Positions 27,317 through 36,807 of a stretch of DNA of 64,000 bases are shown here, one piece after another (within the stretch, counting starts at the first letter, position 1; each line of letters opens with the position of its first letter). Origin of the DNA: Heterorhizobium halophytocola (GTDB taxonomy: Bacteria > Pseudomonadota > Alphaproteobacteria > Rhizobiales > Rhizobiaceae). Location: positions 496,001-560,000 of the forward strand of contig NZ_JAGGJU010000001.1 of the NCBI RefSeq assembly GCF_017873095.1. The letters run 5' to 3'. The position numbers and the translations under genes were made by a program. The notes beneath the pieces are model-generated. The model was given only the letters and a program-made list of their open reading frames with translations. It was not told the DNA's origin and did not search any database.

Positions 27317-28537
27317 ATGACCCATGCAGACCCTCAGACCATGCCGATCGTGATCCCGAGCAAGGGCCTCTGGCATTTCCTCCTGCGCCGCTGGTCTAGC
27401 AAGATCTGCCGCGGCCGCCTGCGGCTGGTCTATCCGGACGGCCAGGAAGAGATGATCGAGGGCGGCGCACCCGGCCCGGAAGCCGTGTTGCAGCTCAACA
27501 ACTTCAGGCCGATCTGGCGCCTGGCCTTCAGCGGTTCGCTCGGATTTTCCAAATCCTATATCGAGGGCGACTGGGATAGCCCGGATATCGCGACCTTCCT
27601 CGAATTCGCGCTGGCGAACGAGGAGAAGCTGGACAAGGTCATCGAGCCGCCGTTCCGGCCGCTGAAGGGGCTGGCCAAGCTGCGCCACCGGCTGCACCGC
27701 AATTCGCGCGCGGGCAGCAAGCGCAACATCGCCTACCATTACGACCTCGGCAATGCCTTCTACGGCGAGTGGCTTGACGAGACGATGACCTATTCGTCTG
27801 CCCTCTACACGGCGCCCGGTCAGGACATGGCCGACGCCCAGAACGCGAAATACGACCGCATCATTCGCGAGCTCGGGATCGGCGCCAACGACACGGTGCT
27901 GGAGATCGGCTGCGGCTGGGGCGGGTTTGCCGAGCGGGCGGCCGCGACCACCGGCTGCCGCGTCACCTGCCTGACGCTGTCGAGGGAACAGGCCGCCTTC
28001 GCGCGCGAACGGATGGAAAAGGCAGGCCTTTCCGACAAGGTCGAGATCCGGCTCGAGGACTACCGCGATTGTCAGGGGCTCTATTCGAAGATCGTTTCGA
28101 TCGAGATGTTCGAGGCAGTCGGCGAGGAACATTGGCCGATCTACTTCAACCGGGTTCGGGAACTCCTGGAAATCGACGGCCAGGCGATGATCCAGGTGAT
28201 CACCATCGACGAGGCGCAATTCGACGCCTATCGCCGCGACGCCGACTTCATCCAGACCTATATCTTTCCAGGCGGCATGCTGCCTTCCGTGACCGTCTTC
28301 GAGAAACAGGCTCGCGCCGGAGGGCTGGAAGTGGAAGACGGCTTCCGCTTCGGTCGCGACTATGAGCGCACGCTGCTCGAATGGGACGAGACGTTCACCG
28401 GTCGCTGGAGCGCGATCGAGCCACTGGGATTCGACCAGCGTTTCTACCGGATGTGGCGCTATTACCTGCATTACTGCGCCGCGGGCTTTCGGACCGGGCG
28501 GCTGGACGTGGTGCAGTTCAGGCTGTCGAAGGGCTAA
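27317..28537 (+). CDS. Cyclopropane-fatty-acid-synthase family methyltransferase
   Basis: A 406-residue SAM-dependent enzyme of the CFA synthase superfamily. The SAM motif is VLEIGCGWGGFAERAA (residues 194-209), preceded by the CFA block NIAYHYDLGNAFYGEWLDETMTYSSA. Later blocks are SIEMFEAVGEEHW and FIQTYIFPGGMLPS. It would methylate double bonds of membrane phospholipid acyl chains; whether the product is a cyclopropane, a methylated or a furan fatty acid depends on the two partner genes. It is last in the operon and converges on ybaN with stops overlapping. Confidence 0.88.
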   Translation: MTHADPQTMPIVIPSKGLWHFLLRRWSSKICRGRLRLVYPDGQEEMIEGGAPGPEAVLQLNNFRPIWRLAFSGSLGFSKSYIEGDWDSPDIATFLEFALANEEKLDKVIEPPFRPLKGLAKLRHRLHRNSRAGSKRNIAYHYDLGNAFYGEWLDETMTYSSALYTAPGQDMADAQNAKYDRIIRELGIGANDTVLEIGCGWGGFAERAAATTGCRVTCLTLSREQAAFARERMEKAGLSDKVEIRLEDYRDCQGLYSKIVSIEMFEAVGEEHWPIYFNRVRELLEIDGQAMIQVITIDEAQFDAYRRDADFIQTYIFPGGMLPSVTVFEKQARAGGLEVEDGFRFGRDYERTLLEWDETFTGRWSAIEPLGFDQRFYRMWRYYLHYCAAGFRTGRLDVVQFRLSKG

Positions 28538-28893
28538 TTCGGCTCCGGCCGCGTGACGACGAAGGCGGCGCAGGAGATCAGGATGGCGGCGACCAGCAAC
28601 CGCACCCAGAGAATATGGGCACCGACGAACCAGAGCGCGGCGTAGCTGAACGCCATCATGGTGACGGCCAGGATCTTCGCCCGTCTGCCGATCGCGCCAT
28701 TGCGGCGCCAGTCATTGAGCGGCTTGCCGAACAGCGGATGGCTGATCAGCCACCGTTCGAAGCGGGGCGAGGAGCGCGAGAACAGAGCGGCCGCAAGCAG
28801 GATGAACGGGGTCGTCGGCAGCATCGGCAGGATGATGCCGATCACGCCGAGCAGGACGCACAGCCAGCCAAGTCCCATCAAGATGAAGCGCAT
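28534..28893 (-). CDS. ybaN: DUF454 (YbaN) inner-membrane protein
   Basis: A 119-residue membrane protein starting MRFILMGLGWLCVLLGVIG. The DUF454 signature LPMLPTTPFILLAAALFSRSSPRFERWL is clear, followed by HPLFGKPLNDWRRNGAI and two more helices. Function is unknown. The stop overlaps the CFA-type gene's stop in a tail-to-tail layout. The ATG has AAGGG about ten bases upstream; a longer frame upstream is unsupported. Confidence 0.85.
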   Translation of the reverse strand: MRFILMGLGWLCVLLGVIGIILPMLPTTPFILLAAALFSRSSPRFERWLISHPLFGKPLNDWRRNGAIGRRAKILAVTMMAFSYAALWFVGAHILWVRLLVAAILISCAAFVVTRPEPN

Positions 28894-29221
28894 GCGCCAT
28901 AGCCCTTTGCAATCACGGACAACCGCGGAGCGATCTGCTTCAGTATCGCAATCGATTTCTTGATACTCAATATCATATTTTTTGCAGCGCACAGCATTGC
29001 CCGTGGCGAAGTTGCGCGCATGCCGACAGCGACAGTTGCATATCGCCTGTGCCGTCAGCGGCCAAGATCGTACCAAAGGCCTTCGTCTTTGGCGCCTAAG
29101 GCGTCGTAGACGCGCCGTTGGCCGCCATCATGCCGTTAGAGACGCAGCTGCAGCATCGCATCGGCATCACACCCATCACAAACTGATCGTAGACACACCC
29201 AGTCCGCGACCGCGCCTCCAC
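28894..29221. other. Intergenic region between ybaN and glpK
   Basis: 328 bases upstream of ybaN and downstream of glpK. It contains an AT-rich patch near 28955-28985 that may be the ybaN promoter. I see no gene, no strong terminator and no repeat. Confidence 0.6.
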
Positions 29222-30721
29222 CTATCCCAGCTTCACGCCGAGGCACGCCTTCACGCATTGCGCCCATCCGTCGAGCCGGCTTGCGCGCGCCTCAGCCTGC
29301 ATGTCGGGCTCGAAGCGATGCTCGCGCTGCCAGGTCCTGGCAAATGCGTCCCGATCCGGCCAGAGCCCGGCTCTCGAGCCTGCAAGCCAGGCGGCACCGA
29401 AGACGGTGGTTTCCAGCATGGCGGGACGGTCGACCGGCGCGTCGAGGATGTCGGCAAGGCGCTGCATGGTCCAGTTCGATGCGACCATGCCGCCATCGAC
29501 CCTGAGCACGGTCTCCGCCTTGCTGCCCTGCCAGTCCTTCTTCATTGCTTCCAGCAGGTCATAGGTCTGGTAGACGACGCTTTCGAGTGCCGCACGGGCG
29601 AACTCCGCCGGACCGGTGCTGCGGGTCATGCCGAACATGGCGCCGCGGGCATCGGCATCCCAGTGCGGCGCACCGAGACCGGTAAAGGCCGGCACCAGAT
29701 AGACCGCCTGGTTCGGATCGGCCTTCGCCGCAAGCTCGCCCGCCTCCTTTGCGGCCGAGATGAAACCGAGCTCGTCGCGCAGCCATTGCACGGCGGCACC
29801 GGCGATGAAGATCGAACCCTCCAGCGCATAGGTCGTCTTGCCATCCAGCCGGTAGCCGATCGTGGTCAAGAGCCGGTTCTTCGAGGCGACGCGGTCCTCG
29901 CCGGTGTTCAACAGGGCAAAGCAGCCGGTGCCATAGGTCGACTTGAACATGCCGGGTTCGAAACAGGCATTGCCGATGAGGGCCGCATGCTGGTCGCCGG
30001 CCACTCCGAGGATCGGGATGTCGGCGCCCAGATGCGTCTTGTCGGCGATGCCGAAATCGGCCGCGCAATCCTTGACCTCCGGCAGCATGGCCGCCGGGAT
30101 CTTCAGGATGTCGAGCAGTTCGTTGTCCCAGCGATTGTCGCCGATATTGTAGATCAGCGTGCGCGCGGCATTGGTGGCGTCGGTGACATGCGCCTTGCCG
30201 CCGGTCAGCTTGTAGATGAGCCAGCTGTCGATCGTGCCGAAACAGGCCTGGCCGGCCTCGGCCTTGGCGCGCAGGCCATCGACCGTGTCGAGTAGCCAGG
30301 CAAGCTTCGTGCCGGAAAAATAGGGATCGAGCAGAAGCCCTGTCCTGTCGGTGAAAAGCTGTTCCAGGCCCTGCCCCTTGAGGTCCTCGCAGACGCGGGC
30401 GGTGCGGCGATCCTGCCAGACGATCGCCGGATGCAGCGGCTTTCCCGTGTCACGGTCCCAGACGACCGTGGTTTCGCGCTGGTTGGTTATGCCGATCGCG
30501 GCAATCTCGGATGCGTCAATCCCGGCCTTGTCGATCGCCTGGCGCGCCGTCTTCAGAACGCTCTCCCAGATCTCGTCGGCATCGTGCTCGACCCAGCCGG
30601 AATTCGGATAGAACTGGCGGAACTCCTGCTGCACCACCGAAACCACCGTCATGGCCGCGTCGAAGAGCATCGACCGCGTCGATGTCGTGCCCTGGTCGAT
30701 GGCAAGGATATAGCCGCTCAT
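29222..30721 (-). CDS. glpK: Glycerol kinase
   Basis: A 499-residue FGGY kinase of normal length. The N-terminus [18 protein letters not shown] holds the phosphate motif, and further blocks are [54 protein letters not shown] and [12 protein letters not shown]. It phosphorylates glycerol to glycerol-3-phosphate for GlpD. It is the last gene of the glp operon, separated from glpV by a strong hairpin. The usual FBP-binding and EIIA-contact residues of enteric GlpK cannot be judged by eye. Confidence 0.95.
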   Translation of the reverse strand: MSGYILAIDQGTTSTRSMLFDAAMTVVSVVQQEFRQFYPNSGWVEHDADEIWESVLKTARQAIDKAGIDASEIAAIGITNQRETTVVWDRDTGKPLHPAIVWQDRRTARVCEDLKGQGLEQLFTDRTGLLLDPYFSGTKLAWLLDTVDGLRAKAEAGQACFGTIDSWLIYKLTGGKAHVTDATNAARTLIYNIGDNRWDNELLDILKIPAAMLPEVKDCAADFGIADKTHLGADIPILGVAGDQHAALIGNACFEPGMFKSTYGTGCFALLNTGEDRVASKNRLLTTIGYRLDGKTTYALEGSIFIAGAAVQWLRDELGFISAAKEAGELAAKADPNQAVYLVPAFTGLGAPHWDADARGAMFGMTRSTGPAEFARAALESVVYQTYDLLEAMKKDWQGSKAETVLRVDGGMVASNWTMQRLADILDAPVDRPAMLETTVFGAAWLAGSRAGLWPDRDAFARTWQREHRFEPDMQAEARASRLDGWAQCVKACLGVKLG

Positions 30722-30753
30722 GGTCTCAAGTCTCCGTTCTGGCAGTCAACACA

Positions 30754-30780
30754 GAACCGGGGCGCATGGCGCCCCGGTTC
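30754..30780. terminator. Intercistronic hairpin between glpV and glpK
   Basis: A perfect 12-bp stem, GAACCGGGGCGC (30754-30765) with 30769-30780, triloop ATG. The T-run lies on the plus-strand side (after 30780), while on the minus strand of the operon only TGTGTT follows. For the glp operon it is more likely an RNA-stabilising or partial-termination element after the binding-protein gene than a full stop. Confidence 0.7.
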
Positions 30781-30800
30781 CTTTTTCTATCGGCAGATGA

Positions 30801-32525
30801 TCACTTCTGCCAGCTCTTGACCAGTTCGTCATAGTTGACGGTAACAGGCTTTTCCTTCTCGTTCTCGATCTTCAGCTGCGGTGCAAGGTTGCCCTTGGCG
30901 ACCGCATCCTTGTTCCAGTATTCGAGATCATGCTCCTCCGCGAGCTTCGGTCCGATATCGCCCTGGACACCCGCCCGTTCCAGACGCGCAAGCACCTTTT
31001 CCTGCTCGGCGCAGAGCGAATCCATCGCGGCCTGTGCCGTCTTGGCACCCGATGCGGCATCGCCGACCGCCTGCCACCAGAGCTGCGCCAGCTTCGGATA
31101 GTCCGGCACGTTGGTGCCGGTCGGCGACCACTGGACGCGGGCCGGCGAGCGGTAGAACTCGATCAGGCCGCCGAGCTTCGGCGCACGGTCCGTGAAGCTC
31201 TGGTGCTGGATGGTCGATTCGCGGATCAGCGTCAGGCCGACATGGCTCTTTTTCACGTCCACCGTCTTGGAGGTGACGAACTGGGCGTAGAGCCAGGCTG
31301 CCTTGGCGCGGTCGTCCGGGGTCGACTTCATCAGCGTCCAGGAACCCACGTCCTGATAGCCGAGCTTCATGCCGTCCTTCCAGTAGACGCCGTGGGGGCT
31401 GGGGGCGAAGCGCCATTTCGGCGTGCCGTCCTCGTTGACGACCGGCAGGCCTTCCTTGACCATATCGGCGGTGAATGCCGTATACATGAAGATCTGCTGG
31501 GCGATCTCGCCCTGGCCTGGAACCGGACCTGATTCCGAGAAGGTCATGCCGGCAGCCGATGCCGGGGCATAGGCCTTCAGCCAGTCGAGATATTTCTGGA
31601 TCGAGTAGACGGCGGCCGGGCCATTGGTGTCTCCACCGCGCGCGACGCAGGAGCCGACGGGACGCGAATTCTCGTCGACCTTGATACCCCATTCATCGAC
31701 CGGCAGACCGTTCGGAAGGCCCTTGTCTCCATTGCCGGCCATCGACAGCCAGGCATCGGTGAACCGCCAGCCGAGCGACGGGTCCTTCTTGCCGTAGTCC
31801 ATGTGACCATAGACCTTCTTGCCGTCGATCTCGCGGCCGGTGAAGAATTCGGCGATGTCCTCATAGGCAGACCAGTTGACCGGAACGCCGAGATCGTAAC
31901 CATACTTCGCCTTGAAGTCGGCCTTGTTCTTCTCGTCGTTGAACCAGTCATAGCGGAACCAGTAGAGGTTGGCGAACTGCTGGTCGGGCAGCTGGTAAAG
32001 CTTGCCGTCCGGCGCCGTGGTGAACTTCGTCCCGATGAAATCGTCGATGTCGAGCATCGGGTCGGTGACGTCCTTGCCCTCGTTCGCCATCCAGTCGGTC
32101 AGGTTGCGGGCCTGCTGGTAGCGCCAATGGGTGCCGATCAGGTCCGAGTCGTTGACGTAAGCGTCATAGATATTCTCGCCCGACTGCATCTGGGTCTGCA
32201 GCTTCTCGACCACATCGCCTTCGCCGATCAGGTCGTGGGTAATCTTGATGCCGGTGATCGCGGTAAAGGCGGGCGCCAGCACCTTGGATTCATATTCATG
32301 GGTGGTCAGCGTTTCCGACACCACCTTGATATCCATGCCGGCAAAGGGTTTCGCCGCATCGATATACCACTGCATTTCCTTTTCCTGGTCGGCGCGCGAC
32401 AGCGTCGACAGATCCCCGATCTCCTTGTCGAGGAATCCCTTTGCCTCTTCCATTCCGGCGAATGCCGTACCTGTCATCACCAGCAGCATGACTGCCGTTG
32501 TCGTCATCAATTGCCGTCGCATCAT
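30801..32525 (-). CDS. glpV: Glycerol ABC transporter substrate-binding protein
   Basis: A 574-residue periplasmic binding protein. It has a short signal peptide (RRQLMTTTAVMLLVMTGTAFA-GMEE). The length and its place after glpU match GlpV of the Rhizobium glycerol transporter, a family distinct from maltose-type binding proteins. Recognisable blocks are ETLTTHEYESKVLAPAF, LPDQQFANLYWFRYDWF and GYQDVGSWTLMKSTPD. It delivers glycerol to GlpP-GlpQ. Confidence 0.9.
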   Translation of the reverse strand: MMRRQLMTTTAVMLLVMTGTAFAGMEEAKGFLDKEIGDLSTLSRADQEKEMQWYIDAAKPFAGMDIKVVSETLTTHEYESKVLAPAFTAITGIKITHDLIGEGDVVEKLQTQMQSGENIYDAYVNDSDLIGTHWRYQQARNLTDWMANEGKDVTDPMLDIDDFIGTKFTTAPDGKLYQLPDQQFANLYWFRYDWFNDEKNKADFKAKYGYDLGVPVNWSAYEDIAEFFTGREIDGKKVYGHMDYGKKDPSLGWRFTDAWLSMAGNGDKGLPNGLPVDEWGIKVDENSRPVGSCVARGGDTNGPAAVYSIQKYLDWLKAYAPASAAGMTFSESGPVPGQGEIAQQIFMYTAFTADMVKEGLPVVNEDGTPKWRFAPSPHGVYWKDGMKLGYQDVGSWTLMKSTPDDRAKAAWLYAQFVTSKTVDVKKSHVGLTLIRESTIQHQSFTDRAPKLGGLIEFYRSPARVQWSPTGTNVPDYPKLAQLWWQAVGDAASGAKTAQAAMDSLCAEQEKVLARLERAGVQGDIGPKLAEEHDLEYWNKDAVAKGNLAPQLKIENEKEKPVTVNYDELVKSWQK

Positions 32526-32600
32526 TAGTCCTCCCGATTGCGAGCGCAGTTTCGACTTTTCAAGTGGCGGCCCTCCTCTTTCGGCCGCCTGGCTAATCCC

Positions 32601-32882
32601 TCAAACGAAGCGGAAGACGCCGACGGCGTAGACCACCGAAAGGGCAAGAGCCCACCACAGGCTCGGTCCTCCAAGACCGAGCCATGCGAGATGAATGAAT
32701 GCGGCGCCGAGCAGCGACACGAACAGCCGGTCGCCGCGCGTCGTCTCGAAGCGCAGGATGCCGACCCGCGGATTGCCGCCGGGCGAAAAATATTCCCACA
32801 CGCCCATGGAGGCGATCAGGCAGAAGATGACGACGAAGAAGATCGCCGTCGGCCAGGTCCATGCCATCCAGGAAAGGTCCAT
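32601..32882 (-). CDS. glpU: DUF2160 small membrane protein of glycerol transporter
   Basis: A 93-residue protein with two or three helices and the DUF2160 pattern MDLSWMAWTWPTAIFF...GVWEYFSPGGNPRVGIL. GAGGAGG is six bases ahead of its ATG. Genes of this family are confined to glycerol ABC operons between glpQ and glpV, hence GlpU. Its job is not known; a transporter accessory subunit is likely. Confidence 0.85.
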   Translation of the reverse strand: MDLSWMAWTWPTAIFFVVIFCLIASMGVWEYFSPGGNPRVGILRFETTRGDRLFVSLLGAAFIHLAWLGLGGPSLWWALALSVVYAVGVFRFV

Positions 32883-32893
32883 CTCCTGCCTCC

Positions 32894-33709
32894 TCAAACG
32901 CGGCCCAGGGCAAAGCCCTTGGCGATGTAGTTGCGGACGAAATAGATCACCAGCGCGCCGGGAATGATGGTCAGCACGCCGGCGGCGGCCAAGACGCCCC
33001 AGTCCATGCCCGACGCCGACACGGTGCGGGTCATGGTGGCGGCGATCGGCTTGGCATCCGTGGTGGTGAGCGTGCGGGCAATCAGCAGTTCCACCCAGGA
33101 GAACATGAAGCAGAAGAAGGCCGCGACCCCGATCCCCGATGCAATCAACGGCATGAAGATCTTCACGAAGAAGCGCGGGAACGAATAACCGTCGATATAG
33201 GCGGTTTCATCGATTTCCTTCGGCACGCCCGACATGAAGCCCTCGAGAATCCAGACCGCCAGCGGCACGTTGAACAGGCAGTGCGCCAGCGCCACCGCGA
33301 TATGGGTGTCGATCAGCCCGAAGGCCGAATAGAGCTGGAAGAACGGCAGCGCGAAGACGGCCGGCGGCGCCATGCGGTTGGTGAGCAACCAGAAAAACAG
33401 GTGCTTGTCGCCGAGGAACCGGTAGCGCGAGAAGGCGTAAGCCGCCGGCAGAGCGGCTGCCACCGAAATCACCATGTTCATGACGACATAGGTGATCGAG
33501 TTGATATAGCCGTTATACCAGGCCGGGTCGGTGAAGATGACCCGGTAATTGTGCAGGGTCGGATGCTGCGGCCAGAGCGAAAACTCGCCGAGGATTTCCG
33601 AGGTCTCCTTGAAGCTCATATTGACCAGCCAGTAGATCGGCAGCAGCAGGAAGACGATATAGACGACGGGAACGAGGTAACCGTGACGGCTGCGGGTATC
33701 GATACTCAT
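32894..33709 (-). CDS. glpQ: Glycerol ABC transporter permease GlpQ
   Basis: A 271-residue permease of the MalG-like type: six helices and the EAA loop near GVPKEIDETAYIDGYSFPRFFVKIFMPL. It ends with NYIAKGFALGRV, typical of carbohydrate permeases in this group. It lies 11 bases after glpP and 11 bases before glpU. It pairs with GlpP. Not the glycerophosphodiesterase also called GlpQ in enteric bacteria. Confidence 0.9.
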   Translation of the reverse strand: MSIDTRSRHGYLVPVVYIVFLLLPIYWLVNMSFKETSEILGEFSLWPQHPTLHNYRVIFTDPAWYNGYINSITYVVMNMVISVAAALPAAYAFSRYRFLGDKHLFFWLLTNRMAPPAVFALPFFQLYSAFGLIDTHIAVALAHCLFNVPLAVWILEGFMSGVPKEIDETAYIDGYSFPRFFVKIFMPLIASGIGVAAFFCFMFSWVELLIARTLTTTDAKPIAATMTRTVSASGMDWGVLAAAGVLTIIPGALVIYFVRNYIAKGFALGRV

Positions 33710-33720
33710 GACCGTCTCCT

Positions 33721-34590
33721 TTACGCCTTCGGCTCGTCGCCCTGGGTCATCACGGTATAGAAGACCCAGGAGAGAAGCAGGATGATCAGGAAATAGATCA
33801 GCGACATGGCAGCGGCCGGCCCGAGGTCGAACTGGCCGACGGCCATCTTGACCAGATCGATCGACAGGAAGGTCGTCGAGTTGCCCGGCCCGCCGCCGGT
33901 GACGACGAAGGGTTCGGTGTAGATCATGAAGCTATCCATGAAGCGTAGCAGCACGGCGATCAGCAGAACCCGCTTCATCTTCGGCAGCTGGATGTAGCGG
34001 AAGACGGACCAGCGCGAGGCGCCGTCGATCTTGGCCGCCTGATAATAGGCGTCCGGGATCGACACCAGGCCGGCATAGCAGAGCAATACGACGAGGCTGG
34101 TCCAGTGCCAGACGTCCATGACGATGACGGTAACCCAGGCGGCGATCGGCTCCTGGGTATAATTGTAGTCGATGCCGATCGCCTTCAGCGCATGGCCGAG
34201 CAGACCGATATCGACGCGGCCGAAAACCTGCCAGATCGTGCCGACGACGTTCCATGGGATCAGCAGCGGCAGCGCCATCAGGACGAGGCAGACGGGCACC
34301 CCGAGACCGGTCTTCGGCATGTTGAGCGCGATGAAGATGCCGAGCGGGATCTCGATCGCCAGGATGACACCCGAAAAGATCAGGTTGCGCACCAGCGCAT
34401 CCCAGAAGCGCTGCGATGACAACATCTGGCTGAACCAGTCGGTGCCTGCCCAGAAGAACTGGTTGTTGCCGAAGGTATCCTGCACCGAGTAGTTCACCAC
34501 CGTCATCAGCGGAATGACGGCCGAAAACGCTACCAGCAGCAGCACCGGCAGGACCATGAACCAGGCCTTGTTGTTCCAGGTCTTGTTCAT
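33721..34590 (-). CDS. glpP: Glycerol ABC transporter permease GlpP
   Basis: A 289-residue MalF-like permease starting MNKTWNNKAWFMVLP, with about six helices and the EAA loop SIPDAYYQAAKIDGASRWSVFRYIQLP. The start overlaps the glpT stop by four bases. Together with GlpQ it forms the membrane channel for glycerol uptake. Confidence 0.9.
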   Translation of the reverse strand: MNKTWNNKAWFMVLPVLLLVAFSAVIPLMTVVNYSVQDTFGNNQFFWAGTDWFSQMLSSQRFWDALVRNLIFSGVILAIEIPLGIFIALNMPKTGLGVPVCLVLMALPLLIPWNVVGTIWQVFGRVDIGLLGHALKAIGIDYNYTQEPIAAWVTVIVMDVWHWTSLVVLLCYAGLVSIPDAYYQAAKIDGASRWSVFRYIQLPKMKRVLLIAVLLRFMDSFMIYTEPFVVTGGGPGNSTTFLSIDLVKMAVGQFDLGPAAAMSLIYFLIILLLSWVFYTVMTQGDEPKA

Positions 34591-35663
34591 GCGCTTGCCT
34601 CCGTCTCGACCCGCCAGCTGTCGGCGAAGATGCCGATCGCCTGGCTGTCGAAGGTGACCCTAGCATCCGCCGGGATCGGCTCGTCCTCGGCCAGCACGAT
34701 GGCGATCGGCTGGCCGGCGAAATCGGCGCGGACGATCTTCTGCCGACCGATATCCTCGACCTTGCTGATCGTCACCGGCATGCCCTCGGTGCCGAGCCGG
34801 ACGAATTCCGGGCGGATGCCGAGTTCCAGCTTGCTCGACGTGCCGATCTTCGGCGCGCCCGACAGGACGATCTGCTCACCGCCGACATGGGCAGTCTGCC
34901 CCTCGACCGTCACCGGCAGAAGGTTCATGCCGGGGGAGCCGATGAAATAGCCGACGAATGTGTGGCTCGGCCGCTCGAACAGATCGGCCGGCGTGCCGAT
35001 CTGGACGATCTGGCCGTCATGCATGACCACCACCTTGTCGGCAAAGGTCAGCGCCTCGGTCTGGTCATGGGTGACATAGACCATGGTAAAGCCCGACTGG
35101 CGATGCAGGCGTTTCAGCTGAGAGCGCAGCACCCATTTCATATAGGGGTCGATCACGGTCAGCGGTTCGTCGAACAGGATGGCGTTGACGTCGGAGCGCA
35201 CAAGACCGCGGCCGAGCGAGATCTTCTGCTTCAGGTCGGCCGTCAGCCCTTCGGCCCGCCGCTTCGCCATCGGCGCGAGATCGATCATCTGAAGAATCTC
35301 GTCGACCCGCGCCTTCACCTCTGCCTCCGGCACGTGGCGATTGCGCAAGGGGAAAGCGAGATTGTCGAAAACGCTCATGGTGTCGTAAACGACCGGGAAC
35401 TGGAACACCTGCGCGATGTTGCGCTGCTCGGTCGGCAGGTCGGTGACGTCGCGCCCGTCGAACAGGATACGGCCGTCGGACGGGGTGAGCAGCCCGGAAA
35501 TGATGTTGAGCAGCGTGGTCTTGCCGCAGCCGGACGGTCCGAGCAGCGCATAGGCGCCGCCGTCCTCCCAGTCGTGATGCACTTCCTTCAAAGCATAGTC
35601 GCCGGCAGCCTTGGCCGCGTCGCTGTAGGCATGACGGATATGGTCCAGTCCGATACGCGCCAT
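34587..35663 (-). CDS. glpT: Glycerol ABC transporter ATPase GlpT (degenerate signature)
   Basis: A 358-residue ATPase starting MARIGLDHI, with GGAG before the ATG. Walker A is GPSGCGKTT (42-50), Q-loop QVFQFPVVYD, Walker B AILFDEPLTVID (D165, E166) and the H-loop histidine H199 (YVTHDQTEAL). The ABC signature LSGGQ is missing: the position reads GLTADLKQKISLGRGL (139-154). A C-terminal TOBE-like domain follows (about 240-358). It pairs with GlpS, which keeps LSGGQ. Not the glycerol-3-phosphate antiporter of the same name. Confidence 0.9.
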   Translation of the reverse strand: MARIGLDHIRHAYSDAAKAAGDYALKEVHHDWEDGGAYALLGPSGCGKTTLLNIISGLLTPSDGRILFDGRDVTDLPTEQRNIAQVFQFPVVYDTMSVFDNLAFPLRNRHVPEAEVKARVDEILQMIDLAPMAKRRAEGLTADLKQKISLGRGLVRSDVNAILFDEPLTVIDPYMKWVLRSQLKRLHRQSGFTMVYVTHDQTEALTFADKVVVMHDGQIVQIGTPADLFERPSHTFVGYFIGSPGMNLLPVTVEGQTAHVGGEQIVLSGAPKIGTSSKLELGIRPEFVRLGTEGMPVTISKVEDIGRQKIVRADFAGQPIAIVLAEDEPIPADARVTFDSQAIGIFADSWRVETEASA

Positions 35664-35667
35664 GAGC

Positions 35668-36750
35668 CTACTCCGCTTCGTGGCCGGCACCCGCAAGCGA
35701 GCGTCCGGTTCTGGTGTCGAAAGCCATCAGATGGCGGGTGTCGAGATGCACCTCGATCTGCTGCTCGGGCTCGATGTCGTGAATGCCGTGCGCCAACAGC
35801 ACCCAGCGCCGGGCGGCGAAATCCAGATGCACGAAGCTTTCCGAACCGGCAATCTCCGAAATCAGCGTGCGGGCTTCGAGCGGCGTGGTCGACGCCGTCG
35901 GCTGCAGATGAATGTGATGCGGCTGGAAGGCGATGGTGACGGGGCCCTCGGGAATGCCCAACAGATAGGTGGGCAAGCCCATCACCGGCGCGTCATTCAG
36001 CAAAAGCCGGTCGCCCGCACGGACGAGATCGATGGTGTTGAGCGGCGGATCGGCGAAGGTCTTGGCACTCGTGATGTCCACCGGGTTGCGATAGACCTCG
36101 ATCGTCTCGCCCGATTGCGTCACCCGCCCCTCGCTAAGCGTCGCGGTATTGCCGCCGAGCAGCAGCGCTTCGGATGGCTCGGTGGTGGCATAAACGAAGA
36201 TCGCACCGGACTCGGCGAAGATCTTCGGCAGCTCCTCGCGCAGTTCCTCGCGCAGCTTGTAGTCGAGATTGGCGAGCGGCTCGTCGAGCAGCACGAGGCC
36301 GGCATTCTTGACGATCGCCCGGGCCAGCGCCGTGCGCTGCTGCTGACCACCCGACAGGTTGAGCGGCGTGCGGTCTAGATAGGGCGTCAGCCGCAGGATT
36401 TCGGCGGCGCGCCGCACTTCGCGGTCAATGGTTTCGCGGTCACGACCGGCAATCCGCATCGGCGAGGCGATGTTCTCGTAAACGGTCAGCGCCGGATAAT
36501 TGATGAATTGCTGGTAGACCATCGCGACATTGCGCTTCTGCACGGGCATGCCCGTGACATCGGCGCCGTCGACATGGACGGTCCCCTCGCTCGGCTCGTC
36601 AAGCCCGGCCATCAACCGCATCAGCGTGGTCTTGCCGGACAGCGTCGGCCCCAGAAGCACATTCATCGTGCCGCGATGAAGCGTCAGGCTTGTCGGATGG
36701 ATATGTGTCTGCGTGCCGACAATCTTCGACACATTGCGCAGTTCGAGCAT
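35668..36750 (-). CDS. glpS: Glycerol ABC transporter ATPase GlpS (no H-loop histidine)
   Basis: A 360-residue ATPase with Walker A GPTLSGKTT (34-42), a canonical signature LSGGQQQR (132-139) and Walker B LVLLDEPLANLD (D156, E157). The H-loop reads YATTEPSEAL, with T190 in place of the switch histidine. It also has a C-terminal TOBE-like domain. Defects in GlpS and GlpT are complementary, so a GlpS-GlpT heterodimer would have one complete and one degenerate ATP site. It lies between glpD and glpT with a four-base gap to glpT. Confidence 0.9.
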   Translation of the reverse strand: MLELRNVSKIVGTQTHIHPTSLTLHRGTMNVLLGPTLSGKTTLMRLMAGLDEPSEGTVHVDGADVTGMPVQKRNVAMVYQQFINYPALTVYENIASPMRIAGRDRETIDREVRRAAEILRLTPYLDRTPLNLSGGQQQRTALARAIVKNAGLVLLDEPLANLDYKLREELREELPKIFAESGAIFVYATTEPSEALLLGGNTATLSEGRVTQSGETIEVYRNPVDITSAKTFADPPLNTIDLVRAGDRLLLNDAPVMGLPTYLLGIPEGPVTIAFQPHHIHLQPTASTTPLEARTLISEIAGSESFVHLDFAARRWVLLAHGIHDIEPEQQIEVHLDTRHLMAFDTRTGRSLAGAGHEAE

Positions 36751-36807
36751 TGTTCCGTCAGGCCTCCCAACCTTCGGATCTCGTCCGTGCAGAGCCCGCG
36801 CTTGGCT

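Noticed and set aside
34587..35663. GlpT as glycerol-3-phosphate antiporter
   Set aside because: The protein is an ATPase with Walker motifs; the shared name comes from the Rhizobium glycerol ABC operon.
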